Of a stretch of DNA of 64,000 bases, positions 36,091 through 46,687 are shown piece by piece. The DNA lies in the NCBI GenBank assembly GCA_023205875.1, contig CP060759.1, positions 62,001 to 126,000 on the forward strand. Reading direction: 5' to 3'. The notes under the pieces were generated by a model, which made no database searches, was not told where the DNA came from, and saw only the letters and a program-made list of their open reading frames with translations. This DNA comes from Chloropicon primus. Taxonomy: Eukaryota > Chlorophyta > Chloropicophyceae > Chloropicales > Chloropicaceae. Position 1 is the stretch's first letter. Every line of letters starts with the position of its first letter. The translations under genes were made by a program, and so were the position numbers.

Positions 36091-37437
36091 TCACTTCACC
36101 TTCTTCGGCCGACCCCTTGGTCTTCCAGTCTTTTTTCCAGCGCTAGCGCTGGCCCTCCCCGTCGACTTTGTCTCCTTCAAAAAGTTCTTCAAAAACTGTT
36201 TGTACTCGTCCTCGCTGCACTTGGCAATGGACGTCGCGAAGACGGCGTCCTTGACCAGGAGCCACCTCCTCCTCTTGAAGTCTTTGAAGTAATCGAACAG
36301 GCCCTTCTGCACCAAGAACTGGTGCCTGCCCAGGATCCTGCCCTTGAGAGACAAGGACAACACCTGGGGGCTCATGCTAAGGTCGTGGACCGACCAGCCC
36401 AGCGTTCGCAAAAAATAAGAGAACTTTGCCATCAGATTCCTCTCCAGGGACATGGAGAAGACCTGAGGCAGCCTGCTTATGAGCACGACCCTCTCGTTCT
36501 TCGTGATCCCCAGCTTGGTGAAGAAGTAAATGATCTTCTTCATGGACTTCCTGTTGTACCGCAGGAGGGAAGGGTGCTTCACGAGCACCAGCTGCAGGCT
36601 CGGGGCGTCGAAGCCAATCTCGAGAAGGAAGAGGGCATTCTCCTCCATGGAGGAGATCGACCGGTTCATGATTGCGGGGTCCTTCACCAGGAGAGCCGGG
36701 TGCATCGCTTTCGGAATGCCCAGCTGCTCCAGGAACTGGAACCTCGGCTCCATGCTCTTGGTCACGTCGAGCCGGAAAAACTGGGGGGACTTCTTGAACA
36801 CCTTCGTGAGCTGCTGCTTGTCCACGCCCCTCCTCGCCAGGTACTGGACCCTCTTCGCGGTCGTCGTCTCCGGCGAGCACTGGAGGATCCTCGGGTCCCT
36901 CGTCAGCGCCTTTCCCAGCTCCTTGCCCGTCAGGTCAAAGCACTCGTTGTACCAACTCAATCTCTCCCTTAGTATGTCCTCCGGAATCTTCAGCACCTTG
37001 CCCCTGCTGTCGTTGCTCACCAGCTGACTCTTCGTGAGCTTCACCAGCTCGGGGACCTCCACCCCGAAGCTCGCGAAGCAGCCCAGCTGCGGGAGCAAGT
37101 AGTCGGGTATCGACTGGCCGACCTCCTTCTCGATGTTGGTCCTGATTTTGTTGTCGAACAGCGGGGTCAAGTAAGACACCTCGGACGTCAGGTGGACGTC
37201 CTCCTCCATGGAGTCGGCCAGCAAGTCGACCCCAGTCTCAGCCTCGGTCCGCTGCGCCGCAAGCGTCCTGGGAAACCCCCTCTCCCCACTCCGCTTGTTT
37301 CTCTTGTGCATTTCGGCGCCGAAGCGCTGCCCCTTGCAGCACACCGCGCACGACCCCCTCGGCGGCATGCGAAGCCCTGCTCCTCGCCACACGATCCTCC
37401 GCCGCGCAGCCCCCTCGCCACACCTCGCCACTCTCAT
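36091..37437 (-). CDS. mTERF-family organelle protein with AT-hook tail
   Basis: A 448-residue intronless protein. The ATG at 37437 follows an upstream frame opened only by GTG. The N terminus (MRVARCGEGAARRRIVWRG) is Arg-rich and acid-poor, as in organelle transit peptides. From about 180 the chain is a run of roughly 30-residue helical repeats with Pro at the start of helices: RDPRILQCSPE, KSPQFFRLDV, KDPAIMNRS, KHPSLLRYN, RLPQVFSMSL and MSPQVLSLSL, typical of mTERF. The end is TGRPRGRPKKVK, an AT-hook core (RGRP). mTERFs bind organelle nucleic acid in transcription, splicing or ribosome biogenesis. A minus-strand TGTAA lies at 36037-36041. Confidence 0.85.
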   Translation of the reverse strand: MRVARCGEGAARRRIVWRGAGLRMPPRGSCAVCCKGQRFGAEMHKRNKRSGERGFPRTLAAQRTEAETGVDLLADSMEEDVHLTSEVSYLTPLFDNKIRTNIEKEVGQSIPDYLLPQLGCFASFGVEVPELVKLTKSQLVSNDSRGKVLKIPEDILRERLSWYNECFDLTGKELGKALTRDPRILQCSPETTTAKRVQYLARRGVDKQQLTKVFKKSPQFFRLDVTKSMEPRFQFLEQLGIPKAMHPALLVKDPAIMNRSISSMEENALFLLEIGFDAPSLQLVLVKHPSLLRYNRKSMKKIIYFFTKLGITKNERVVLISRLPQVFSMSLERNLMAKFSYFLRTLGWSVHDLSMSPQVLSLSLKGRILGRHQFLVQKGLFDYFKDFKRRRWLLVKDAVFATSIAKCSEDEYKQFLKNFLKETKSTGRASASAGKKTGRPRGRPKKVK

Positions 37438-38171
37438 GCAACCACCAAAGTCCGTCCGTCTTGCCTCCCGATTCCAAATCACTTACACCATCGCCAACCT
37501 CGCCAAAGGGTGCGTCCTCTCGCTCTCTCGTTCGCTCCCAAGAATCAAGGAACAGGTCGACGGCGTCTGTGCCAAAGGTTTCGTGCGCTCCGTGTCCTCA
37601 CCCTTCGCCTCGGTGCGAGACCAGCACCAACTCGTCCCTCCTCGCCATCGGCTCTGGCCTCTCCCCCGCACGTGAGATTCTCGGCGCTTGCTGGCCACGA
37701 GAGATGAGTGAGGAGGAGGGGAGGACATGAGGAACGAGGACATGGAGGAGGGAGGGTGTTGTGGGCCAAGCAATGCCGTGGTGCTTCTCACTTCACGTGG
37801 TGGTGGTGCTGGTGGTGGACCAAGCAAGGGGATCCACTCCAGCAGCTCACCCGGTTCGTTCCAGGGGAGGCGGAGGAGGTGGAGGAGGGTGGGCGAGCAG
37901 CAGCTTCCTCTCTCCGTCTCTCGGAGTCTGAGGAGATAAAACGGAAGGGGTCGCTCGTCCACTGCATTCGGTTCTCTGGGTCTTTCGCGCTTGTCTCGGT
38001 ACGACGGACCTAGAAATGAATTATATAGGATTTAGAGCTAAGTGTGTCTGCGTTGGAAGAACCACCGACGACGAACGACGACGCCGTCGCGGGACGAACG
38101 TGCCTCGCAGAAATTTGTGCGACTTCGCTTCCTTGACCCGGACCCTTAATCGCGTTTCCCGAGAGTCGCGA
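37438..38171. other. intergenic, mTERF promoter side
   Basis: No gene seen. It contains GTGGTG repeats (37798-37820) and GGAGG-rich tracts (37865-37895). Nothing else is recognised. Confidence 0.45.
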
Positions 38172-38873
38172 TCACTTCTGGAACACGCTCTTCTTGTCTC
38201 CGATGGCTTCGCTGATGAATCCGCCCTTGGGGTTGCCTGCCCTAGCGCTGGAGAAGTTCTCCGCGTATCCGTTGAACCTCTTCGACCTCAGCCTTGGGCT
38301 GAGCTGAGGCTCCCGAACGGTGTACTCCCAGCCCTTGCTGTCGGCGAATCGCATCGCGGACTCCTGCGCGCGCGCGGGGAACGACGAAGACGTCAGTCAG
38401 TGACTACCTCCAAAAAACCTCGGCGAGGGGTTCGGGCTCCTTTCTCGCCCACTGGCCACGGGGAGCATCCTGCCGCCCGGTTCTCGCATGCACCACGACA
38501 TCCCACCACCACCACTTACCTTGGAGTCGAAGGCGAGGGTCATCCTACCGAGGTTCTCGCGAGGGTCCGCCGTGGAGGTCCACCCCATAAGCGGGTTCTC
38601 CCACTTTCCCTCCGTCTCGAACTCGATGCGCCACATCGAGTTCCCTTTGGCGAAGATGGTGTTCCCCATTCCCTGCTGCGAGGCTGAGCGCGCAGGCGTG
38701 TAAATGGTGCAATGCGCAGGCGAAGACTCTCCTTCCTCGAGGGAGTACGCCTCCTTCTTGGTGCTAAACCTCGCGGCCGCCACCCCACCTCCGCATAGCG
38801 CAGGACTCACCCCCACCAACTCGATACACTGCACCGCCACGACGATCCAAGCCACACCAACGACCCAAGCCAT
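38172..38873 (-). CDS. NDUFS4: mitochondrial complex I subunit NDUFS4
   Basis: Two exons, 38873-38520 and 38363-38172, phase 0, 156-bp GT-AG intron; 181 residues. The ATG at 38873 was chosen over an upstream GTG frame. Residues 1-40 are hydrophobic/Ala-rich with few acids until FSTKKEAYS and act as the mitochondrial presequence. The family core is unmistakable: IYTPARSASQQG, WRIEFETEGKWENPLMGW, TSTADPRENLGRMTLAF, then FADSKGWEYTVREPQ and the end of the family in NGYAENFS. A tail of about 22 residues (SARAGNPKGG...SVFQK) goes beyond the usual end. NDUFS4 is the AQDQ/18-kDa subunit of the matrix-arm N module. Confidence 0.93.
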
Positions 38874-39472
38874 TCGTTCCAACACAACAACAACGTCACT
38901 CCGTCACGTCAGGTCATAGGGTTTGAATGCCATGAACCACACCCCACGGAGAAAAAGAGAGCGAGAGAGAGCGAGAGAGAGCGAGAGAGAGAGGGAAGGG
39001 AGAGGGAATGTATGTTTTCATGGTCCGTGCTCTCCTCCCCTGGGCTCCTCTTCGTGCAAGCCCGTGGGACACGACACGACCACGACCACGACCCTTACCT
39101 TGCGCAGGCGCAGCATCGTCCTTCCGTGTCTGGCCTCGCCCGGGGTCCTTCCATCGGTGTAAACACTTTGTTCTACAATAGACGTGACTTTTCCCTGGTG
39201 GTCGTGCGTACACTCCTTCTTACGAGGGGAGAGATGAGGAAAAAAAGGAAAAAGGAAAAGGTCAGGGTGACGAGGGGACTGGGGAGGGACGGAGAGGGGG
39301 TTGTTTGGGGTGACGGGAAGGGTCAAGGGGAGGGGAAAGAGAGAACGGGAGGTCCAGAAAACGAAAGTACACTTCACGGTCTTTTGATTGGATACCTCAT
39401 TGGTAGGATTTGGGGCCAGGTGTGGGGAGAGGGAGAGGACGAGGACTGCTCGAGGAGTGCTGGAGGTTCGTG
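38874..39472. other. divergent promoter, NDUFS4 and NDR kinase
   Basis: No gene seen. GAGC/GAGA repeats lie at 38955-38994 and ACGACC repeats at 39070-39092. A degenerate relative of the bipartite motif, CTTTTG...CCTCATTGG, lies at 39381-39404, about 70 bp before the kinase ATG. Confidence 0.4.
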
Positions 39473-41161
39473 ATGGAGTCTGGAAGGATGAAGGCGAGTG
39501 ACGCGACCCAGAGGAGGGTGACGGCGGCGAAGAAGTACATCGAGGAGATGTACAAGAACCAGGCGCAAGCCCTGAGGGATAGGAGGAAGAGGAGGAGTTT
39601 GCTCGAGCAGGAGCTCGCGCAACAGACGAGCCTGCCCACGCAGGTAAGACGAGGACGAGGACGAGGACGAAAGGCTCTCTCTCTCTCGGTCGCTCGCTCT
39701 TCCGAGGAGGGGAGGGGCTCGCGACCTGCTTCGGCTCGCTCCACGGGAGGGAGAGGGCCCCGCAGACGGGAGTGGGGCGGGGGTCGCGACCGAGGCGAAT
39801 GTCCACGTAGGATTGGGGACGCGGGTCTTGAGACTCCCTTTTTCGGCAGCAGGAAAGACGTCTGACTTCTGTTGCCACTTGTTTGTGTCCGCTTGTTTTT
39901 TTCTTTTTTTGCGCTCCCTCTCTCTCGCGCGCGTGACTCGCAGGCCAAGGAGGAGAGGATGAAGGACCTCGCCCGGAAGGAGACGGAGTACGCGCGCCTC
40001 ATGAGGCAGAGGCACTGCGCGGACGACTTTGAGCCCCTGGCCATCATTGGGCGCGGGGCGTTCGGGGAGGTCAGGATCGTCAGGGAGAAGGCCACGGGGG
40101 AGATCCAAGCAATGAAGAAGCTGAAGAAGAGCGAGATGCTCCGGAGGGGTCAAGTCGAGCACGTCAAGGCCGAGAGAAACGTCTTGGTGGAGGTCAGCTC
40201 GCCTTACGTCATGAAGCTCTACTACTCTTTCCAGGATGAGGACTTTCTTTATCTCGTCACCGAGTACCTCCCGGGGGGCGACATGATGACCCTGCTGATG
40301 CGGCGGGACACGCTGACGGAGCGGGAGACCCAGTTCTACATCGCCGAGACCGTTCTGGCTCTGGAGAGCATCCACAAGCACGGGTACATTCACAGGGACA
40401 TCAAGCCGGACAACTTGCTTCTGGACAAGTTCGGCCACATGAAGCTTGCGGACTTCGGCCTCTGCAAGTCAGTCCAGCAGGCGGCGGTGACTTCCTTTCA
40501 CGAGCTGGCGAACATCCCGGAGAGCCCGACGGACTTGGAGAGCCAGATGAGCTCCAGCCCGGGGTTAATGGGGAAGGAAAGAATGATGATGTGGCAGAAG
40601 AACAGGAGGAAGCTGGCTTTCAGCACCGTGGGCACGCCGGACTACATCGCGCCGGAGGTCCTCTTGAAGAAGGGTTATGGCCTGGAGTGCGATTGGTGGA
40701 GCGTGGGGGCGATCATGTTCGAAATGATGGTGGGTTACCCGCCCTTCTACTCGGAGGACCCCATGACGACGTGCAAGAAGATCGTCAACTGGAAGCACTA
40801 CCTGCGGATACCAGAGGAGTCGAAGCTGTCCAACGCGGCGAGGGACTTCATCTTGGGGCTGATGTGCGGGGTGAACGACAGGCTTGGCACCAGGGGAGGC
40901 GTGAACGAGATCAAGGCCCACCCCTTCTTCAGGGGAATCGATTGGTCTACCTTGTACTCCAAGGCAGCGGCGTATCAGCCGACGGTTCTGCACGACTTGG
41001 ACACGAGCAACTTTGAGAAGTTCGAGGAGGATGAGAACATGAACACGCCGAACAGGAGGTCTTCCCGCATTGACATAGCGCAAGATGTGAACTTTGTGGG
41101 CTACAACTACAAGGACTTTGAGGCCATCCCATCCATCTCGAGAACCAGGAGCAACACTTGA
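39473..41161 (+). CDS. NDR/LATS-family AGC protein kinase
   Basis: Two exons, 39473-39643 and 39944-41161, phase 0, 300-bp intron; 462 residues, the NDR size. Residues 1-90 are the basic N-terminal regulatory helix that binds MOB1 ([22 protein letters not shown]...). The kinase starts [23 protein letters not shown] has the catalytic Lys; [12 protein letters not shown] and ADFGL are intact. The long insert before the activation loop ends in the basic KNRRKLAF, then [12 protein letters not shown], the NDR activation site. The hydrophobic motif is [14 protein letters not shown] kinases with MOB partners control mitotic exit, polarity and growth. All regulatory sites are conserved, so activation by MOB and an upstream STE20 kinase is expected. 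Confidence 0.94.
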
Positions 41162-41287
41162 ATGAATCGATAAACTATATATATATCTGTTTTCGTTTAT
41201 ATTCTTTTAGCTTGGGCGGTGAACCCTCCTGCTGCTACGAGAAGTGGGATGCGCACCACACGAGCCTCCTTCCGGCTCGTGGTCCCG

Positions 41288-42220
41288 TCAGTCGGAAGAC
41301 TCCCCGTCCTCCTCTCCCTCTTGCAGCAGCCTCAAAATGACAGACTCGACTTGACTGAAAAACTGAAAGTGAGCCGTGCCCATCGTCATCGGGTTCTCCT
41401 TCTCGTAAATCCTTCGGAGAAAGAGAAGCAGCGCCCCCGTTGGCGCTGACAGTGGCACGTTGTGCATCACCGCATCGCACGCCGTCGTCGCCAAGCCGGC
41501 GTGCGTCTCCCAATCGGTGGACAGGCACCTCCTGCATCCTCTTCGTAAGCCAAAGGACAGGTGAAACACTTGTGGATGCCTCGTAGACAGGGCGAGGTAC
41601 TCCTCTCTCCAGTGCTCTGGGACTTTTAGTTCCCTAACTGTCAGGTCTCTGGTGTGTGGGCACGCCCTGTGGACCAGGTCTCGCCACAGGTCGTTGGAGG
41701 CTGCCAGTCGGTTCCACAGCCTGCAGACCGAGGCGCACCTCGCGAGGGTCTTGGGATCTAGGTGGGCGAATACCCGAGACAGGACGCAGGCGTCCAGGTA
41801 GGGAAGGTCCTGCTCGACTTTCCTGCGCTGGACGAGGATGTGGACCCTCTTGAGCTTTGCGCTCAGCTGCTTCGTCTTCTTCGTCGGCAGCCGGTTCTCG
41901 ACCGAAGATTTCAGGGCAGCGATGGCGTCCAGGTCGGCCTGGCCCCAGCACAGCGACGAGGCCTCGCTCTGGATGTATTCCACGCTCGCTTCAACGTCCT
42001 CGACGACGCGCCGTTGGCACCCCCGTTGGCAGAGCTCAAAGGCGACGTCCACGAAGAGTGCTAGCTCCGCGAGAGCCTCGTGGAACGTGCACCGCGAGCG
42101 AAGCCCCTCACGAAGCCGGAGGCTTTGGACGTAGTCCCCCGCCGTGATGGACTGCCTGTACCCGTCCCCCTCCTTGATCGCCTCCACCACTTCGTGCAAC
42201 GCCTTCTTCTCCGCCTTCAT
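41288..42220 (-). CDS. F-box protein
   Basis: A 310-residue protein from ATG 42220; the frame extends 26 codons upstream but only to a TTG, so an earlier exon is possible. The first 140 residues are helical. The F-box is at about 137-185: LPYLDACVLSRVFAHLDPKTLARCA and VCRLWNRLAASNDLWRDL. A C-terminal region of about 120 residues has FGLRRGCRRCLSTDWE and a final helix, with no LRR, kelch or WD repeats. F-box proteins connect substrates to SKP1-CUL1 ligases. The substrate is unknown. It converges on the NDR kinase, with 126 bp between stops. Confidence 0.8.
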   Translation of the reverse strand: MKAEKKALHEVVEAIKEGDGYRQSITAGDYVQSLRLREGLRSRCTFHEALAELALFVDVAFELCQRGCQRRVVEDVEASVEYIQSEASSLCWGQADLDAIAALKSSVENRLPTKKTKQLSAKLKRVHILVQRRKVEQDLPYLDACVLSRVFAHLDPKTLARCASVCRLWNRLAASNDLWRDLVHRACPHTRDLTVRELKVPEHWREEYLALSTRHPQVFHLSFGLRRGCRRCLSTDWETHAGLATTACDAVMHNVPLSAPTGALLLFLRRIYEKENPMTMGTAHFQFFSQVESVILRLLQEGEEDGESSD

Positions 42221-42366
42221 CACCCGAACGAGCGAACTGGAACTCCTCGACTGCTGAGGCTGAGGCTCCTCAATTGAAGTGGGCGACTGCCCCAACAAAA
42301 GGTCTCCTCGTCCTCGGTCGTTTCGGTGATCCGGGCTGGTCTTGATCTGGGCTGCCGCCCAGGCGG

Positions 42367-42592
42367 GCCGCGTCGCCTACCAATGCCTTGTCACCCAGCC
42401 CGTCCCTTAGGCATACGAGGACGACAGGACGTCCTGTCGTCCTCGCCCTCCTCCTTCGGTTACCCCAACCATCGTCCTAACCAATAGCACTGTTGTTGGA
42501 AAGGGCAAGAACCTGCCTTGAACCGTCCCCGCGTCGTGCCTCCCCAATATGCCCTGCCCTGCCCGTCATCCCTTGAGGTATACGACAGGACG
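42367..42592. repeat. diverged direct repeat with a 30-bp palindrome
   Basis: About 65 bp at 42367-42433 recur, diverged, at 42525-42592; both contain CCGCGTCG, AATGCC/ATATGCC, GCCCGTC, CCCTT and ACAGGACGT. In the first copy the end has become a perfect 30-bp palindrome at 42416-42445 (CGAGGACGACAGGAC and its complement). There is no coding content. It lies upstream of the F-box gene (-) and the membrane hydrolase (+). Confidence 0.6.
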
Positions 42593-42955
42593 TGCCCCTT
42601 GCGTCCTCGTCCTCCCCTCTTGTGAACCAAAAGTCAACCCCACAAGCCACAGCTCGTTGTTTCTGGTTCTGGTTGTTGGGTCTTGGTTGAGGATAACGCG
42701 CGTTATCTTTTGTCTCGCCTGATGGAATCCTCACCCCAGGTTCAGGTTCCTTTTCATCCGATGCGATGTGGAATACAAAAGACATCGTACAAAAAGACAT
42801 CGCTCTTTCTACAGGGACCAACGGCAAAGAGGAGGAGCCACACTGCAGACCTACGAACGGGCGAGAAGGTGAGGAAACGGAAGCACGAGACCACGAGGGA
42901 AAGACCATGGCGGGGGCCTCGGGGCCCGAAACGGATCGAATCATCGAGTTGAGGG

Positions 42956-42978
42956 CTTTCGAACGAGACCTCGGTCGA
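42956..42978 (+). promoter_or_regulatory. bipartite promoter motif upstream of membrane hydrolase
   Basis: CTTTCG, spacer AACGAGA, CCTCGGTCGA, ending 349 bp before the ATG at 43328. It agrees especially well with the 47126 copy (CTTTCGAA..GAG..CCTCG.TCGAAA). The greater distance suggests a long leader. Confidence 0.5.
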
Positions 42979-43057
42979 AAAATGGGACGATAAAACGAGG
43001 ATTCGGGACGAGGTCGAGGATCCCCACACTCTGCTTTTCTCTTGTTGTTGACAATAT

Positions 43058-43284
43058 GTTGTTGTTGTTGTTGTTCATAATGATGATGCTGGTGATGTCT
43101 CGCGAATGGGTTGGGGTAGGTGTCACACGCTCGTGCGGGAGTGTTGCGTTGCCGATTGCATTGCGACGAGGGAGGCCAAGGTGAGTCAAAAGCGAGAACA
43201 GCGATAAAAATCAACTGAAACCTGACCTGTCTCTCTGTCTCTCTCTGTCTCTCTCTGTTCGTTCGTTCGTTCGCTCGTTCAGGG

Positions 43285-43319
<35 letters not shown>
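43058..43319. repeat. microsatellites (GTT)n and (GT)n
   Basis: (GTT)n at 43058-43076, CTCTGT/GTTC repeats at 43228-43275 and (GT)n at 43287-43319, ending 8 bp before the ATG of the next gene. The GT run is therefore in its 5' UTR. Confidence 0.85.
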
Positions 43320-43321
<2 letters not shown>

Positions 43322-43327
43322 TGAAGG

Positions 43328-44350
43328 ATGCCACCGGGGGGAGTGCACTTGACTGCGGGGGTTGGGGCGCTGAGGTGCTTCTCTTACGCCTACGGTGCGA
43401 GCAGGTTGGTCCGGGGGAAAGTTGATGGGGCTCTGGGGAGGTTCTGCCCATCGGTGGAAGCCGCGGACAGGAGAAAGGCGATCGCGGTAGGTTTCATCCT
43501 GGGCACGATACTTCCGGACGCCGATCTCCTGCTGTGCATACTCATAGGGGCCGTGACGACGATCACCGAGAAGGACTTGGAAGTGTTTCACAGAACTTTC
43601 AGCCATTCGCTCCTCGTCATTCCGTTGCTGGCGCTGGCCCTCATTTCTTGGCTCCAGTCCGTGGAGGCCAAGGGGACCAAGGGCGCGCGGGGGGCTCTGC
43701 AGAAGTGGGCCGTGAGGCTGGGGCTGGTCCGCGGCGGGGAGGAGCCGCGGACCAGCGTGCCGCAAGTCCTGGTTCTGTTCGTGACCTCGGTTGCCCTCGG
43801 CTGCGCCTTGCACTGCGTGATGGATCTGTTCTACGTGATGAAGTTGCAGATCCTGTGGCCGCTTTCTTACCAGTTCGACGTTCCGCTGATTTACCCGCTC
43901 GAGTTCCTTTCTGAGAAGGGGAAGAAGCTCCTGATCATTTTGGACTTCGGCTCGGACATGGCGTTCTGGTACCTGCCGCTTCTCGTCATCTGCGGCAAGA
44001 CCGGCATCCAGGGCGACAAGGTCAGTTTCTTGGCTTGCGTCATCGCTTCTTACGTCTTGACCCTGGGGTTCTTCATGAGAGAATCCTGGATCGGCGATGC
44101 GGTGTCGACTGTTCACTTCACCAGGCGGCTTTATATCACCGGCACGGTTTGGGTCACGACGCTGAAGTTGTCGCCCGTGATCTTCGGCGAGGCCGTCACG
44201 GCCGTCTGCATGGATCCCCTCGCAGCTCTGGAGCCGCGACCACAGCAGACGTGGCAGGAGGGGGAGTGCATGAAGAGGGCGGCTCTGAAGAAGATCATTG
44301 CTGCGCGGTCCAAGAGGCGCGCCAACTTTGCGAAGGCTCTCCTCCTGTGA
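43328..44350 (+). CDS. YdjM/DUF457-like membrane-bound metal hydrolase
   Basis: A 340-residue intronless protein with several membrane helices. Family marks: PPGGVHLTAG near the start (the His of the first motif), GTILPDADLL, HRTFSHSLLVIPLL (the H-R-x-x-x-H box), HCVMDLF and LWPLS. This set of His and Asp residues is the metal site of bacterial LexA-regulated membrane hydrolases (YdjM, DUF457). Eukaryotic members are uncommon, and the substrate of the family is not established. No plastid or mitochondrial presequence is evident. The tail is basic (KKIIAARSKRR). A TGTAA lies at 44426-44430. Confidence 0.75.
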   Translation: MPPGGVHLTAGVGALRCFSYAYGASRLVRGKVDGALGRFCPSVEAADRRKAIAVGFILGTILPDADLLLCILIGAVTTITEKDLEVFHRTFSHSLLVIPLLALALISWLQSVEAKGTKGARGALQKWAVRLGLVRGGEEPRTSVPQVLVLFVTSVALGCALHCVMDLFYVMKLQILWPLSYQFDVPLIYPLEFLSEKGKKLLIILDFGSDMAFWYLPLLVICGKTGIQGDKVSFLACVIASYVLTLGFFMRESWIGDAVSTVHFTRRLYITGTVWVTTLKLSPVIFGEAVTAVCMDPLAALEPRPQQTWQEGECMKRAALKKIIAARSKRRANFAKALLL

Positions 44351-44982
44351 TGCCGTCTGCGAGTAGGAGGGAGCCACGATCGGTCTCGTTTTTGTTTTTT
44401 TCCGGGGGGGGGAGGGGAACCTACTTGTAATTCTTTAGGTTATAACCAATAACAACGCGTATGGAATGCTTTTATATATATACACATTGGTCCATCGTCT
44501 ATGAACCCAACAGTGGCGGAGCAGGACATCCATGTCCATGTTCGCCTCCGTGTCCATGCCTCCACCACAGACGCGCGCCCCAAGCCCACAGAGGGAGGCC
44601 GATCAGGAGCAGTGGCCTGCGTCCCCCCCCCCCTGCACCTTCATCTCTCTGCCCAAGCCTCCCCACGGGCGTCCCCCTCCTCCCTGGCTCCTCTCCTCTC
44701 CTCTCCTCTCCTCCAGTCGACAGGGGAGATTGAGATTGTGGATTGTGTGGGCGGCGAGGAGGGAGGCGAACCTGACCTCAAGGGAGGAGAGGAGAGAAGG
44801 GGGCCTACGAGGGACGAGGCTCCTTGCGGCGCGGACGAGAGGACCGTCGTCGTCGTCGAGGGAGGGAGGGACCGTCTTCTGACAACGGGAGAGGGGGAAG
44901 GGAGAACCCACGACGTCGTGGGAGAACCCTCTCGTCTCGCTCGACGTCACTCGGCGCCGGAACACGCGCACACACAAACGGG
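44351..44982. other. intergenic before MATE gene
   Basis: No gene seen. Poly-C and CCTCT repeats lie at 44626-44715, and an AT-rich TTTTATATATATACAC at 44470-44485 may be a core promoter or the 3' end of the preceding gene. Confidence 0.45.
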
Positions 44983-46687
44983 ATGGTGAGACTCAAAGCG
45001 CAGCAGCCGCGAAGGAATGGCGGGAAGGGTGGGCTGGGAGGGGCGAGGGGCGGGAGGAAGGGGAGGGAGAGGGTCTCCCAGGGCATCCCGCGCCGGTCAA
45101 AGTCGTACGAGAACCTCCTGACGCGGTGTGACCCGCAAGAGCTCACGCGGGAGGAGGCTCCAGCGGAAACGACCGAGGTCTCCGAGGTTGTCGGCGGGGA
45201 GGACGCTCTCGGGACTTTGACCGACCCGAACCTGGTGGTCGACGGGGAGGCGGGGACGGCGCCGAAGGAAGCCTCCGTGGCGGAGCTTCTCAAGTTCACG
45301 GTGCCGACCATGGGGATCTGGCTCGCTTCCCCCATACTCTCTCTCGTGGATGCCACGGTGGTCGGGTCGCAGTCCGTGGTCGAGCTCGCTGCCCTGACCC
45401 CGGGGACCGTCCTGGTGGACTACCTGGTCTACGTCTTCACGTTCCTGGGAATAGCGACGACGAACATCCTTTCGGTGACGGTCGCGGAGAGAAACGCGAA
45501 GAAGACCGAGTCGAGGCTCAACGACGCGCTCACGCTGGGCTTGGTGTGCGGCGTTGTCCTCGGGGGCCTCATCTTCGTTGTCAACGGGAAGCTCTTCCCC
45601 ATGGTGATCGGCGCGGGTGCCCAGGAGCTCGTGAAGCCGGCGTCTGTCTACGCCTCCATCAGAGCCCTCGGAGTACCTTTTGCGCTCGTGGGAATGGTGC
45701 TCAACTGCGCCTTCTTGGCCTCCAAGAACACTCGAATCCCGCTCATTTCGACGCTCATAGGAGGCTTCGTCAACCTCGGGGGGGACATTGCCCTTGTGAA
45801 CTACCTTGGCTGGGGGATTGCGGGGGCGGCCTGGGCGACCGTGCTGTCGCAGCTGCTCACCGTGGTGGTGCTGTGCGCTTACGCCAGCGGGACCTTTGCC
45901 GGCATGCCGTTCAGGATGCGCATGAAGGTGCCCAAGCTGTCGTCCTTGCTCGAGTTCGTGAGAATCGCGGGCCCCGTGAGCATCATCCTGCTGAGCAAGG
46001 TCGTTGTCTTCTCCGTAGTGAGCCTGAGTGCGGCAAATTTGGGTGAGTTTGCTCGTTCTTTGCCTCTGGAAATGGCTTTTCTCCCGTTTCCCGTTCTTAC
46101 GACTGACGGCGTTTTTTTTTCTTCCTTCCTTCCTTCTTTCGCTTCGTCCAGGTGCAACGGCTTCGGCGGCGCACACGCTGCTCTTCAATGTATTTTTATT
46201 CTTCTGTGTGCCTGGGGACTCTCTCAACCAGTGTGCGCAGACATTTTTGCCCCCGGTCGCGGGGATCTTGAAGTCAGAGAAGGTGCTGAAAACTAGAATT
46301 ATCCTCACGGGAAACGTCATTGGGGTGGCCAACGTGATTCTGGCGCTTTTGCTGATCTTCTGTTTCCCTCAGATCCTCACCACGGACGCCTTGGTGACCA
46401 GGGCTCTCCAGGGTTGCGGGGCGCTGCTGAGCCTGGTCTTGTTCCTTCACCCCTTTGGAATTTCCACCGAGGGTATCTTGATGGCAACCAAGGAGTTTGA
46501 TTACCTCCTCGGCACGTACATCATTAACATGCTCTGCATGCTTGGGACGGTCAAGCTGATCGGTGCCACTGGACCGAACCTCTCAAAGGTTTGGATCTCG
46601 CTGGCGTTCATGCAGGTGCTGAGGCTCGCGGCAAACATGAGGAAGATCATCCCTCAGCAAATGAAGAGGATTCCGAAAACGGCGTGA
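44983..46687 (+). CDS. plastid-type MATE transporter, DinF-like
   Basis: Two exons, 44983-46042 and 46152-46687, phase 1, 109-bp GT-AG intron; 531 residues. The ATG at 44983 follows a frame opened only by TTG. Residues 1-95 are basic and Gly-rich and then acidic (MVRLKAQQPRRNGGKGG...), consistent with a plastid transit peptide. About 12 membrane helices follow: LLKFTVPTMGIWLASPILSL, VDATVVGSQSVVELAALTPG, GIATTNILSVTVAE, GGFVNLGGDIALVN and GWGIAGAAWATVLSQ are DinF/MATE marks. Exon 2 carries the last helices including HPFGISTEGILMATKEF. Plant members include EDS5 and other envelope carriers. The substrate is unknown. Confidence 0.88.

Noticed and set aside
42416-42445. CRISPR-like or transcription terminator hairpin
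   Set aside because: No spacer array exists, and a rho-independent terminator has no place in a nuclear gene; there is no U-run after the stem.
44824-44982. Arg-rich extension of the MATE protein
   Set aside because: Begins at TTG; the ATG at 44983 already provides a transit-peptide-like N terminus.
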